DNA of 34,574 nucleotides from positions 1 through 34,574 of IMG/VR virus record IMGVR_UViG_3300033153_002191, one strand, 5' to 3'. Source of the DNA: a virus. Each line of letters begins with the position of its first letter. The stretch's first letter is position 1. Below are positions 1-6,235 of the stretch, one piece after another. The translations under genes were made by a program, and so were the position numbers. A model generated the notes under the pieces. That model was not told where the DNA came from. It made no database searches and saw only the letters and a program-made list of their open reading frames with translations.

Positions 1-82
1 AGCCAATATTTTGATACACGGGGTCGTTGGCTAAACATTCCTCAAGGGCATCGGGCGGTAGCTGTTCCAAAAACCTGTTCAT
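1..82 (-). CDS. 5' part of hypothetical protein (whole copy at right end)
   Basis: The first 27 codons of the gene fully present at 34222-34542, cut by the left edge of the window. The ATG (80-82) overlaps the TGA stop (79-81) of the helicase loader, so translation is probably coupled. The visible protein starts MNRFLEQLPPDALEECLAND. It is a duplicate caused by the terminal overlap and not a second gene. See the right-end entry for its content and the likely frameshift. Confidence 0.85.
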   Translation of the reverse strand, partial: MNRFLEQLPPDALEECLANDPVYQNIG

Positions 83-114
83 AGCCCTTGCCGTATCTTG
101 GCCTTGTAGGCTCG
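1..114. repeat. Terminal direct repeat, left copy
   Basis: Bases 1-114 are identical to 34461-34574. The repeat spans the 3' end of the helicase-loader gene and the 5' end of the next gene, and both genes read continuously across the join when the ends are overlapped. This indicates a circular or circularly permuted genome of 34,460 bp whose assembly closed on itself. It does not look like a separate physical end structure. Confidence 0.95.
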
Positions 115-732
115 GTAATCAATGCCGTCAAGTGTAACGGTTACGCCCTCTTTTATACGGCTCCGCAAACGGGGCTGTAATTGCATTGCGGTCATGTTGG
201 TGGTAAATATGGTGGGTAATTCCTCAAGCCAGCGGTGGTTTACCAGTGTGTCCAGCTTATCAATGGCCCATCCGGTGCTTTTTTCCACGCCTAGGTCGTC
301 AAGTATCAGTAGGCCACACCCTTTTGCCAGTTCAAATGCCCCAATCATGGGGAACCCCCCCCTGGTCAATGGTGGGTGGTCGTATTCGGCCCGTATAGCA
401 TCCAGCAATTCGCTTACGTGCCAATACTTAACGGTTCCAATTCCGTGGCCTATCCAATGCCAGCCTATACCCATGGCCAGGTGGGTTTTGCCACGGCCTG
501 GCTCACCTATAAAGGTAAGGAAGTGGTGCTCACGTATTGGCGTTCCATTCTCAACGGCCACAAACGCCAGGGCGGCGTTATACGCTTCCTCGGTGCCTTT
601 GCTTGGTATGAATGTAATTAATGTCTGTGTGTCGCCCGTGGCCAGCGGCATACCACTGAACTTGGCCAGGCGGTAAAACTTGGCGTTCAAGGCGTTTACC
701 CGTTCATATTCGGGCCCCTCGCATCCGTTCAT
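79..732 (-). CDS. DnaC/IstB-like helicase loader ATPase
   Basis: A 217-residue AAA+ ATPase of the DnaC/IstB/DnaI type, which loads the host replicative helicase at the phage origin. Visible motifs are Walker A GEPGRGKT (residues about 76-83), Walker B LLILDDLG (about 141-148), a sensor-1-like TTN (177-179) and a basic RLRSRI stretch (about 188-193) fitting the arginine-finger region. Length is normal for phage loaders. It lies two genes downstream of the replication initiator in the same transcript, an arrangement seen in lambda P-like and DnaD/DnaC-type replication modules. No helicase, primase or polymerase is present, so the phage presumably recruits the host replisome. Its stop overlaps the next gene's ATG. 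Confidence 0.9.
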   Translation of the reverse strand: MNGCEGPEYERVNALNAKFYRLAKFSGMPLATGDTQTLITFIPSKGTEEAYNAALAFVAVENGTPIREHHFLTFIGEPGRGKTHLAMGIGWHWIGHGIGTVKYWHVSELLDAIRAEYDHPPLTRGGFPMIGAFELAKGCGLLILDDLGVEKSTGWAIDKLDTLVNHRWLEELPTIFTTNMTAMQLQPRLRSRIKEGVTVTLDGIDYRAYKAKIRQGL

Positions 733-1052
733 TTCTCCTCCAGTTTATCCAGTATTGCCTTGAGTTGGGCTTGGGCTACCCTTAGTTGTGGAGAGGTTAA
801 TTGAAATGCCTTGTCTACTTTTGAAAACCTATCTAGAGAGCTGTCCCATAAAGCTCGGCTCTCAGCGGTGTATTCTTCACTTGCCTCTACGACTTCCTTT
901 TGTGTTAGCAAGCACCCCTCAATCTCTTCCTTGATAGTGGAGATGATTTGGTCAGTTAGAAAAACATCATCATGGCTATGTATTAACTCCGCATGAATGG
1001 CTAACATATACTGCAAAAGTGTCGTTCCTACCTGTTCCCTTAATGTAGTCAT
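729..1052 (-). CDS. Hypothetical helical protein of replication operon
   Basis: About 107 residues, not recognised. The chosen ATG (1050-1052) has AGGAGG seven bases upstream and overlaps the TGA of the initiator gene (ATGA). A TTG six bases earlier is a weaker alternative. The sequence is charged and helical (for example VEASEEYTAESRALWD), with no signal peptide, membrane segment or metal motif. It sits between the initiator and the helicase loader with coupled translation on both sides, so a role in replication or loader assembly is plausible. That role is inference only. Confidence 0.7.
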   Translation of the reverse strand: MTTLREQVGTTLLQYMLAIHAELIHSHDDVFLTDQIISTIKEEIEGCLLTQKEVVEASEEYTAESRALWDSSLDRFSKVDKAFQLTSPQLRVAQAQLKAILDKLEEK

Positions 1053-1717
1053 TTCCAACCCTCCTTGAGTTCCTGGGCCGTGGGCAACGGTTTGGGCCCG
1101 TTCTGTTTATTGGGCCGCCCAATTTCCAGTTCTTTTTTGCACCAGTTATTGAGGCACATCTTGGCGTTGCTCATTACCTTGCCTTTATCTATATACCAAG
1201 TTTGGCAATCAAGCCAGCACGCATCAATGTTTAATGTAGGGTAACGGCTGGACAGTTCGTGTAGATACTTTACAAAAGACGGTTCCAGGTCGCCGCTTAC
1301 TACCCTACTACCTTGTTCCTTACTACCTAATACCCTACTACCTAGGGGAACTGGTGGGGTAGTAGTGGGTAACTGGTTCCCCACTGGTGGTATGGCGTAC
1401 CGCCAGTGGCTCGGTTTTTTGATAACTTGGTGTTCACAAAAGGAACGGATAAAGCCATAGGGCTTGCCATCTGCCTCAAAGTATATGAGGTCACTGGTGC
1501 CGCACAGTAGGTTTAACCATTCCAATATCTCACCGTTTTTAAGGTCAGCATCCCAGGGGAATAGTTGCACCTGTATGCGGGCAGGTCGCCATTCAAACAC
1601 CCCGTAATCATCAGCCAGGTTCCAGAGGCCAATATAAAGTAAGCGGCAATCACGGGGCAATCCGGCAAGGTTTTCGTCAAGCCAAAACTGTGGTTTCACC
1701 TGTCGTATTCTAGGCAT
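1049..1717 (-). CDS. Replication initiator / replisome-organizer-like protein
   Basis: 222 residues. The start MPRIRQVKPQFWLDENLAGL followed by LLYIGLWNLADDYGVFEW is the typical opening of phage replisome-organizer (DnaD/DnaT-like winged-helix) proteins, which bind the origin and hand over to the DnaC-type loader. The middle (about residues 113-140) is a low-complexity linker rich in T, P, G and S. At the DNA level that linker contains repeated TACTACC elements, as in lambda O, whose origin lies inside its initiator gene. An AAGGAAGG ribosome site precedes the ATG. The loader lies two genes downstream. Family assignment is by N-terminal pattern; the C-terminal domain is not recognised. Confidence 0.75.
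   Translation of the reverse strand: MPRIRQVKPQFWLDENLAGLPRDCRLLYIGLWNLADDYGVFEWRPARIQVQLFPWDADLKNGEILEWLNLLCGTSDLIYFEADGKPYGFIRSFCEHQVIKKPSHWRYAIPPVGNQLPTTTPPVPLGSRVLGSKEQGSRVVSGDLEPSFVKYLHELSSRYPTLNIDACWLDCQTWYIDKGKVMSNAKMCLNNWCKKELEIGRPNKQNGPKPLPTAQELKEGWK
1298..1364. repeat. Candidate origin iterons (TACTACC repeats)
   Basis: TACTACC occurs at 1298-1304, 1306-1312, 1321-1327 and 1336-1342, with the inverse GGTAGTA at 1358-1364. The 12-mer TACCCTACTACC occurs exactly at 1301-1312 and 1331-1342. The cluster lies in the linker-coding part of the replication initiator gene, the position of ori-lambda within gene O. A bulk repeat inside a low-complexity peptide could give the same pattern, so origin function is inferred. 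Confidence 0.5.
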
Positions 1718-1805
1718 TACGGGGCCTTCCTTTTGTATAGTTAGAAGCCTGGTAGCGGCGGCGTTTTCGGATTACCTTTTCGTCTAGTTCAAACGGCCTT
1801 ACCAT
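1710..1805 (-). CDS. Small basic protein (31 aa)
   Basis: A 31-codon ORF, MVRPFELDEKVIRKRRRY..., ending GRPRNA. It has an excellent ribosome site (AGGAGGGAACC directly before the ATG) and a stop that overlaps the start of the replication initiator, so it is the first cistron of the replication operon. The middle is strongly basic (RKRRRY). No family recognised. It could be a tiny nucleic-acid-binding protein or a leader peptide coupling translation of the initiator. The match to the phage's recurrent ribosome site and the tight packing make expression likely. Confidence 0.6.
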   Translation of the reverse strand: MVRPFELDEKVIRKRRRYQASNYTKGRPRNA

Positions 1806-1879
1806 TGGTTCCCTCCTCGTTATTAGTGGGAAGTGGGGCTGGTCTTACCCAAACGAGTCTCTTAATGAGATGCGTCTTA

Positions 1880-1896
1880 GATACCATAATGGTATC
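1880..1896. promoter_or_regulatory. 17-bp palindrome, candidate operator
   Basis: GATACCATAATGGTATC has perfect 8-bp arms around one central base. The half-site ATGGTATC recurs over the -10 region of the promoter at 29025-29053 (29025-29032). It lies about 75 bases upstream of the replication operon's first start codon, so a repressor or activator site is likely. The binding protein is unknown; the HTH protein at 4341-4661 is one candidate. Confidence 0.5.
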
Positions 1897-1927
1897 ATAT
1901 AAGCACTAACTCCCGACCCCACTTCCC

Positions 1928-1963
1928 GTACCAGCTAGGGTTCTACCTCGCGGTAGCTGGTAC
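1928..1963 (-). other. Hairpin, 10-bp arms
   Basis: GTACCAGCTA at 1928-1937 pairs perfectly with TAGCTGGTAC at 1954-1963 across a 16-base loop. The loop contains CTACC, which can alternatively pair with GGTAG at 1952-1956, so two mutually exclusive hairpins are possible. No U-tract follows on either strand, so it is not an intrinsic terminator. Confidence 0.45.
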
Positions 1964-2081
1964 TCTTGCTGGCTACTTAGCTTCTCCAGCCTAGATTGGT
2001 TAGCTACTCCAATCTCCATTCAGGTCGCTGCCTAGCTTAAATGCCAGTGGTACGCACCCTTTCACCAGCAAGCTCAAATTC

Positions 2082-3314
2082 TCACCAGCCCATCATGGTC
2101 TTTACCTCGGCGTACGCTTTGCCCACCGTGGCGGCTTCTTTCATATTGGTAGCGTTGTAGTCGCTGAAGTGTTTGTAAAACCAGGTTGGCCCGTAGCTTT
2201 TGCCCTTGTTTTGCAAGTAGGCGAAAAACTCGCCCATGTTGCTTGGAACGGTTGCACCAGGGGCTTCAACCCACCCCCCCGGGGCGGCTTTGTCGCCCTC
2301 CCCAACATGGTATTCATAACGTGTGCCCGTGTCTTTAATTACCACAATGTCGCCGCCCTTTGCATCGGGTGGAAAAGGCGTTCTTAAATCGGGTAACACC
2401 GTGGTTGTGGGGCCCGTGGGCGGGGCGTCCTGGGTGGCCGCCTTACTTTCGGCGGTGGCGGGCCCTGTTGACGCTTTGGCAACCGCTGTTGTGGTTGTGG
2501 GATTATCCTCCGGCCACAGTTCGTCCTCGGCTTCATTGACGGTGGGCAAGTCTATAAACGGTGCCGTGTCGGCTTCGGGTAATTCCGCATCAGTGTACCC
2601 AGCCATACCCTCAACAAGTTCCATGGGTGGTAGCTGGCCCTTGCGGAACGCTTCCAGCATATTGTCCTGGCTTCTGATGTTGAGCACCCGCACCGTTTTC
2701 TTTTTGCCGTCGTCGGGGTTCGTTACCTCTTTGGGTTCCAGGGCAAGCACCAGCGGCACCATGCTCACACGCCCGTATATTTGTTTCACCAGGTCAAGGG
2801 CGTTGTTGACGTTCAAGATGCTGTTGATACTTCCCGTGTCAATCTGCCACACGCCAAAGCCGCTGACCTCTGGTAATAAGAATTGTAGGTTCATAACCTC
2901 ACCACAGCCACGCCGCCCGTACTCAAGGCACTCGCGGCCAGGGCAAACCACTTCACGGTTCACAACCTCTTTACTGTCACGGTTGGCCAGGGCACCAGTA
3001 GCGGTGTCAATCATCCGCATAGCGGTTTCGCCGTCACCCTTGCAAACCAAGCCACGGGAACGGCTGTATAAGCGGTAATACTGGCTGGCAAACTTCTCGG
3101 GGTCGTCTAGCGGAAATATAACCTTTAACTCGGTGGGCTTCTCCCCGTAGGCGGCCACCAGTTCGTCGTACTGTGGGTGTGTGGGGTCAAACACCAGGTA
3201 GTCGGTGGCTTTGGGGTATTCAGCCTTGCCCTCTTGCTTCACCCGCACACCCAGGTGTATCTTGCCAATCCGTGGCAATCTCCTTCTTTCTGTAAGCCCT
3301 TTGATAGGTGACAT
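2082..3314 (-). CDS. RDF (gp3)-like metal-binding protein
   Basis: 410 residues. The N-terminal half resembles the phage family annotated as recombination directionality factor-like or Gp3-like: RLPRIGKIHLGVRV near the start, then YLVFDP, VAAYGEKPTELKVIFPLDDP and YYRLYSRSRGLVCKGDGETA. A cysteine cluster (CPGRECLEYGRRGCGE, about residues 124-139) looks like a zinc site. After about residue 255 comes a linker rich in T, A and P, then a C-terminal domain ending KTMMGW that I do not recognise. In phiC31, Gp3 turns a serine integrase to excision, but no integrase is present here, so another DNA-processing role is possible. The start is preceded by GGAGGGAACC. Confidence 0.65.
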   Translation of the reverse strand: MSPIKGLTERRRLPRIGKIHLGVRVKQEGKAEYPKATDYLVFDPTHPQYDELVAAYGEKPTELKVIFPLDDPEKFASQYYRLYSRSRGLVCKGDGETAMRMIDTATGALANRDSKEVVNREVVCPGRECLEYGRRGCGEVMNLQFLLPEVSGFGVWQIDTGSINSILNVNNALDLVKQIYGRVSMVPLVLALEPKEVTNPDDGKKKTVRVLNIRSQDNMLEAFRKGQLPPMELVEGMAGYTDAELPEADTAPFIDLPTVNEAEDELWPEDNPTTTTAVAKASTGPATAESKAATQDAPPTGPTTTVLPDLRTPFPPDAKGGDIVVIKDTGTRYEYHVGEGDKAAPGGWVEAPGATVPSNMGEFFAYLQNKGKSYGPTWFYKHFSDYNATNMKEAATVGKAYAEVKTMMGW

Positions 3315-3334
3315 TATTCGGTTCCCTCCTCTAT

Positions 3335-3586
3335 TTAAGACTCGTTGATTTGGTCTGCCAGATAATCAAGTAAGTGGCGTCGGTTCCCTCCTGTATCTGT
3401 TGATGGGTCGGGTGCAGGTGGCGGTGATGGCGGCGGCACTACATCTATAATGTAGGCTGGGGCCAGGGCGGTACGGATTATTACCCGTTCCACCTCGGCC
3501 TCGGTGACGAGCCCGCCCTTGATTAGGCCGGACATCTTGGTGCTGTTAACCGTTTCTGTTATAACGGCATCGGCAAACGTAGGCAT
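3335..3586 (-). CDS. Hypothetical protein with proline-rich linker
   Basis: 83 residues, not recognised: a short helical N-terminus, a proline run (PPPSPPPAPDP, about 51-61) and a C-terminus RRHLLDYLADQI. Unlike its neighbours it has no clear ribosome site before the ATG. The reading frame stays open upstream through the 56-bp copy of methylase-gene DNA (3605-3660), and in the same frame as the methylase reads it. The original 5' end of this gene may therefore have been replaced by the duplication. GGAGGGAACC occurs inside it (3382-3391) with no good start after it. Confidence 0.5.
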   Translation of the reverse strand: MPTFADAVITETVNSTKMSGLIKGGLVTEAEVERVIIRTALAPAYIIDVVPPPSPPPAPDPSTDTGGNRRHLLDYLADQINES

Positions 3587-3604
3587 TTCGGTGCGGACTT
3601 TGGC

Positions 3605-3660
3605 TCTGTCTCCATCCCAATACTTACCATGGAACCAACCATAGGCTATAAATTCATGCT
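3605..3660. repeat. 56-bp exact copy of methylase-gene segment
   Basis: Identical over 56 bases to 27928-27983, inside the ParB-linked methylase gene, and diverging immediately on both sides. Here it supplies the last codons of the 3646-3960 gene and the upstream region of the 3335-3586 gene. The methylase copy is the natural context, because it encodes a continuous conserved segment around YGWFHGKYWDGDR. This copy is therefore displaced. Confidence 0.9.
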
Positions 3661-3960
3661 GGGGTCGTAGCTGATGCTGATGCGGCCTAGCTTGAGGGCG
3701 TAAAGCCCATCGGGAATGTCTTGTAAGCCGCCAGCACGGTCAATAGCCGCCTTAACGTTGCCGTGGGCCTTGTCCATAGCCTCAAACGCTTCGTTTACGG
3801 CTAATGCTTCGGGTATCTTGTCTGTTATGGCCTCAAGTATGGCGTGGGCATTGAGGTAGACATCTTTGGCTTTGCCCCAGACTAGTAAAAGGTCACGCAC
3901 CTCAAGCGTGCTAGTGAGGTTTATGGCTGACTTAGTGTAATCTGTGCCGTATTTCGGCAT
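3646..3960 (-). CDS. Hypothetical protein, 3' end altered by duplication
   Basis: 104 residues, not recognised. It is mostly helical (for example AHAILEAITDKIPEAL, then GNVKAAIDRAGG), with C-terminal YALKLGRISISYDP. A strong GGGAGGGAAACC ribosome site precedes the ATG. The last residues (SMNL) and the TAG stop come from the 56-bp segment copied from the methylase gene, so the natural C-terminus is probably lost or shortened. It overlaps the upstream zinc protein gene by about 40 bases in another frame. Confidence 0.65.
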   Translation of the reverse strand: MPKYGTDYTKSAINLTSTLEVRDLLLVWGKAKDVYLNAHAILEAITDKIPEALAVNEAFEAMDKAHGNVKAAIDRAGGLQDIPDGLYALKLGRISISYDPSMNL

Positions 3961-4298
3961 GGTTTCCCTCCCTTTACTTTCTTTCTTTTCCTCCCCCTCC
4001 CCCCGCTTGATTTAGTGAACATATTCCTCGTTATAAGCCCACATTCTCCATATAGTCCGTATTTTGTGTAACTACTGAAACAAACGCTACAAACGTCTTG
4101 GTCTGTTTCCTCAATGTGGTGTGGTTTTTCAAGGTGTTTCCCGCCGAATAGGCCACCACAATAGTAGCATTTCGGGTGGTCTCGCATTAACTCGTCTATC
4201 CTTTTACGTGTCTCTTTGGCGGCTTTCAGGTGGGTGTTAATTTCCTCGCATATGAAGCAAGATGGGCCACCATCCTCTGTGCTTTTTAACTCGTTCAA
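3921..4298 (-). CDS. Zinc-binding CxxC protein
   Basis: 125 residues starting at a TTG (4296-4298), chosen because GGAGGGAACG lies just before it. Cysteine pairs CFIC, CYYC and CSVC, with KPHHIEE between, suggest one or two zinc knuckles of HNH or treble-clef type. The N-terminal half is helical (NTHLKAAKETRKRIDELMRD) and the C-terminus very basic (RGRKRKKVKGGK). A small nucleic-acid-binding protein is likely, but no catalytic set can be assigned. It belongs to the transcript that starts at the promoter near 4.7 kb. Confidence 0.65.
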   Translation of the reverse strand: MNELKSTEDGGPSCFICEEINTHLKAAKETRKRIDELMRDHPKCYYCGGLFGGKHLEKPHHIEETDQDVCSVCFSSYTKYGLYGECGLITRNMFTKSSGGRGRKRKKVKGGKPCRNTAQITLSQP

Positions 4299-4340
4299 TA
4301 CGTTCCCTCCAATACTTTATTCTGCAACGGTTCCACATGG

Positions 4341-4661
4341 TTATTGGCTTATAGGCTCACCTCCTCTGTGCTTCGGGCGGTGGCACGTCAGGCAAAGCAA
4401 TTTCAAGGGCTTGGTGAAGTCGTCATAGTCGCCGCTTGGTTCGCTGTGGTAGTGCCCATTGCGGCCCACCAATATGCCGCATTCCTGGCATTTGCCACGG
4501 GCCAGGGTGTAGACAACCTGGCGTAGTAAGGGCGGCGGGCATAATAGCTGTTGCACCCGCTGGCGGCTTACGCCCATAGCTTGGGCCACCCTGGTGAACG
4601 TGTTGCCTTGCAACCATAGTCCCAGGGCCCGCTTGCGTATTTCAATGTCTTTCGTAAGCAT
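4341..4661 (-). CDS. HTH plus HNH-like zinc-finger protein
   Basis: 106 residues in two parts. Residues about 5-42 form a helix-turn-helix (RALGLWLQGNTFTRVAQAMG, VSRQRVQQLL) like those at the front of sigma-factor-type or phage regulatory proteins. Residues about 55-100 form a zinc finger (KCQECGI ... GHYH ... LLCLTCHRPKH) resembling HNH endonucleases but without the usual HH-N triad, so it may bind without cutting. It is the first gene after the promoter at 4679-4710, with GAGGAGGTGA upstream of the ATG. It is a candidate to bind the 19-bp inverted-repeat site shared by two promoters. Confidence 0.65.
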   Translation of the reverse strand: MLTKDIEIRKRALGLWLQGNTFTRVAQAMGVSRQRVQQLLCPPPLLRQVVYTLARGKCQECGILVGRNGHYHSEPSGDYDDFTKPLKLLCLTCHRPKHRGGEPISQ

Positions 4662-4678
4662 TCCTCACCTCCTCAAAC

Positions 4679-4710
4679 AGTATGGGCGTTGCCCTTGCGT
4701 TTGTCAAGGG
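4679..4710 (-). promoter_or_regulatory. Early promoter with -35 inverted repeat
   Basis: On the minus strand TTGACA (4702-4707), a 17-bp spacer and CATACT (4679-4684) form a sigma-70-type promoter facing the HTH/zinc-finger gene. The -35 box sits inside CCCTTGACAAACGCAAGGG (4692-4710), an inverted repeat with 6-bp arms. The same 19-mer is found at the promoter near 7.25 kb, so both promoters probably share a regulator. Confidence 0.7.
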
Positions 4711-4770
4711 TGTTATAACACACCCACGGCTAGGGTCCAACACCACGCTGGGCCCCAGGTAGTCGGGGCG

Positions 4771-5748
4771 TTATTTGGTTAACAGGTAGTTCCATGCACG
4801 TGCCTTGATGGCCGCACCCTTGCTGGTAATGGTATTCTTGAGCCTGGTGTCAGCACCGTTGGTGCCCTTATACTCCCGCCCAAAGTCAATGTATTCCACC
4901 ACGGCGTTGTAAGCGGCCCACCTGGTGTGTTTTATGGCCGCATCGTCAAGGCCCTTGCCCTCGCCGTCAAACAGGCGAGTAATGGACACCATACGTTTCT
5001 GGCTTCGGGCGGTGAAGTCGTCAAGGCTAACCACGTCCTCGGGCTTTACGGCACCCGTGGTGCCGAAAGCGGCGGCCAGCAATTTGGGCATTTCGGCCGC
5101 TGGTAATTGTAGGTTGGCCAGGCGGTTGGCCTTGACGGCAAAGTCGTCGTAAAAGTTAACGCTGATACCCAATATTTCCTGGGCTTGGGAAATGCGGTCG
5201 CCAATGCTTCCTGAATGCCTGGCGTAAAACGTGTCGGCTGTGAAACCTTGACGCATCATACCCAAAAGCACGTTGGTACACTTTAATCGTATGGGGGCAA
5301 ACAGTATTCTTAGGGCCGACTGACCGTCGTGGCCGTTGAACAGCCAAAGGTACTTCTCCACGGGGTCGCCTTGTATGCTGATAGTGCCGTTGCCCCCGTT
5401 CATCTTGGCCATTATCCATATCCGCTTGCCACCTTGCAAGGCCCCAGCCATATGGTACTTGGCCCTACCGTCGGCCACCACCTGGTCAAAGAAATTGAAT
5501 GCTTCCAAGTTCTGCACGGGCGTATAGCCATTGCCCAGCACGCTTAATACCTTGCCGTCGGTTACACGGGCCACCGCTTTCTTGCCCTCAATAACCTTGA
5601 ACCCTTTGCCCGAGAGATTGTTGGTGTAGATAGGCACCGTTTCCACTCCCCAATCCAATCCCGCCGCCGTTATGGCCTCTTTGGCTGTCAGGGCGTGGTC
5701 AACCTGGGTGCCCTGGCTTTGCCAACTTGCCTGGTCATACTTGAACAT
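4771..5748 (-). CDS. DUF932 phage/plasmid-like protein
   Basis: 325 residues, full length for the DUF932 (TIGR03299-like) family of phage and plasmid proteins of unknown function. Typical stretches are LGNGYTPVQNLEAFNFFDQV, KRIWIMAKM, KYLWLFNGHDGQSA and IRLKCTNVLL, followed by a long helical C-terminal half with TRWAAYNAVVEYID. No enzymatic residues are established for the family; members are often near replication or anti-restriction genes. The ATG follows GGAGGGAGCGGAGACT. A short, well-initiated ORF overlaps its 5' end in another frame. It lies in the early transcript from the 7.25-kb promoter, just upstream of the 4.7-kb promoter. Confidence 0.85.
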   Translation of the reverse strand: MFKYDQASWQSQGTQVDHALTAKEAITAAGLDWGVETVPIYTNNLSGKGFKVIEGKKAVARVTDGKVLSVLGNGYTPVQNLEAFNFFDQVVADGRAKYHMAGALQGGKRIWIMAKMNGGNGTISIQGDPVEKYLWLFNGHDGQSALRILFAPIRLKCTNVLLGMMRQGFTADTFYARHSGSIGDRISQAQEILGISVNFYDDFAVKANRLANLQLPAAEMPKLLAAAFGTTGAVKPEDVVSLDDFTARSQKRMVSITRLFDGEGKGLDDAAIKHTRWAAYNAVVEYIDFGREYKGTNGADTRLKNTITSKGAAIKARAWNYLLTK

Positions 5749-5783
5749 AGTCTCCGCTCCCTCCTTAATAAATTCCTGCTCAT
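5688..5783 (-). CDS. Possible leader peptide overlapping DUF932 start
   Basis: A 31-codon ORF, MSRNLLRRERRLCSS..., begins at an ATG with a near-perfect GGAGGTGA ribosome site. It runs out of frame through the DUF932 start and ends 58 bases inside that gene. It is very basic and unlike known proteins, which suggests a role in translation control of DUF932 and not a functional product. The AAGGAGGGA that serves DUF932 lies inside this ORF. Expression is plausible, function unknown. Confidence 0.35.
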   Translation of the reverse strand: MSRNLLRRERRLCSSMTRQVGKARAPRLTTP

Positions 5784-5798
5784 AATCACCTCCGTAAC

Positions 5799-5963
5799 TT
5801 AGTTTGACTGAACGGCTGACAGCATATTAACACTGCAATCCCTAAAAGAACTGCGGTGTTTTGACCATGCTTGTCGCTTCGCATCTTCCGCATCCTCGGC
5901 GTAGTAATAACCGAGTTCATAAAAGAAGGAAAGCCCTTTGATTGTTACACTGTACCTACTCAT
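5799..5963 (-). CDS. Small hypothetical protein (54 aa)
   Basis: Begins MSRYSVTIKGLSFFYELGYY and continues with an acidic AEDAEDAKRQAW helix. This beta-strand plus 'AEDAEDAKRQAW' layout recalls small phage proteins in which a single strand leads into an amphipathic helix, but no family is assigned. It starts with the shared translation module (AAGGGG, a short spacer, TTAATTATG) also used by the next two upstream genes. Confidence 0.6.
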   Translation of the reverse strand: MSRYSVTIKGLSFFYELGYYYAEDAEDAKRQAWSKHRSSFRDCSVNMLSAVQSN

Positions 5964-5998
5964 AATTAACTACCCCTTATTACCTGATGGTTGTTTGG

Positions 5999-6229
5999 TT
6001 ACTCCACCGCCGCTTGTAATGAGTTGGAAGCCTCTTCCAAGCTATCTATGGCAGTATCTAATTCACTAATGGCATTCTCGGCGTTTGTTGCTTTGTCACT
6101 GCTTTGTAAACCTTCGGGCATATTGTCTAGATATTCCTGTTCTTCATCCCGCAGTATTTCAAGGTCGGCACTTATTTCCTCTAGCCTCTCTTGTATTTCA
6201 TTTAATGATTTACGTCTAATGTTATTCAT
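5999..6229 (-). CDS. Small acidic coiled-coil protein
   Basis: 76 residues, almost entirely heptad-like helix: RRKSLNEIQERLEEISADLE, then EEQEYLDNMPEGLQSSDKA, then ISELDTAIDSLEEASNSLQ. The 'EYLDNMPEGLQ' turn between two helices is seen in a widespread small phage/plasmid protein family of unknown function in Gram-positive bacteria and relatives. It is probably a helical hairpin that oligomerises or binds a partner. It starts with the shared translation module and follows the MazG-like gene after six bases. Confidence 0.7.
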   Translation of the reverse strand: MNNIRRKSLNEIQERLEEISADLEILRDEEQEYLDNMPEGLQSSDKATNAENAISELDTAIDSLEEASNSLQAAVE

Positions 6230-6235
6230 AATTAA

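Larger units (their letters stand above)
1806..2081. other. Structured non-coding region, probable control region
   Basis: The 276 bp between the RDF-like gene and the replication operon hold no convincing gene, but several inverted repeats are visible: GGGAAGTGGGG (1828-1838) with CCCCACTTCCC (1917-1927), a 17-bp palindrome (1880-1896), GTACCAGCTA with TAGCTGGTAC (1928-1937/1954-1963), and CTTGCTGG with CCAGCAAG (1965-1972/2065-2072). These are compatible with operators and RNA structure controlling the replication operon. I found no strong -35/-10 pair, no tRNA and no U-tract terminator. Confidence 0.6.

Noticed and set aside
1960-2081. tRNA gene in the non-coding region
   Set aside because: No acceptor stem with T-loop (GGTTCRA) arrangement could be traced on either strand.
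2323-3078. Long plus-strand ORF of 251 codons
   Set aside because: Antisense to the well-supported RDF-like gene, with low-complexity composition expected from the complementary strand and no ribosome site.
4341-4661. Active HNH endonuclease
   Set aside because: Cysteine pairs and GHYH are present, but the usual HH and catalytic N cannot be placed, so only a zinc-finger DNA-binding role is supported.
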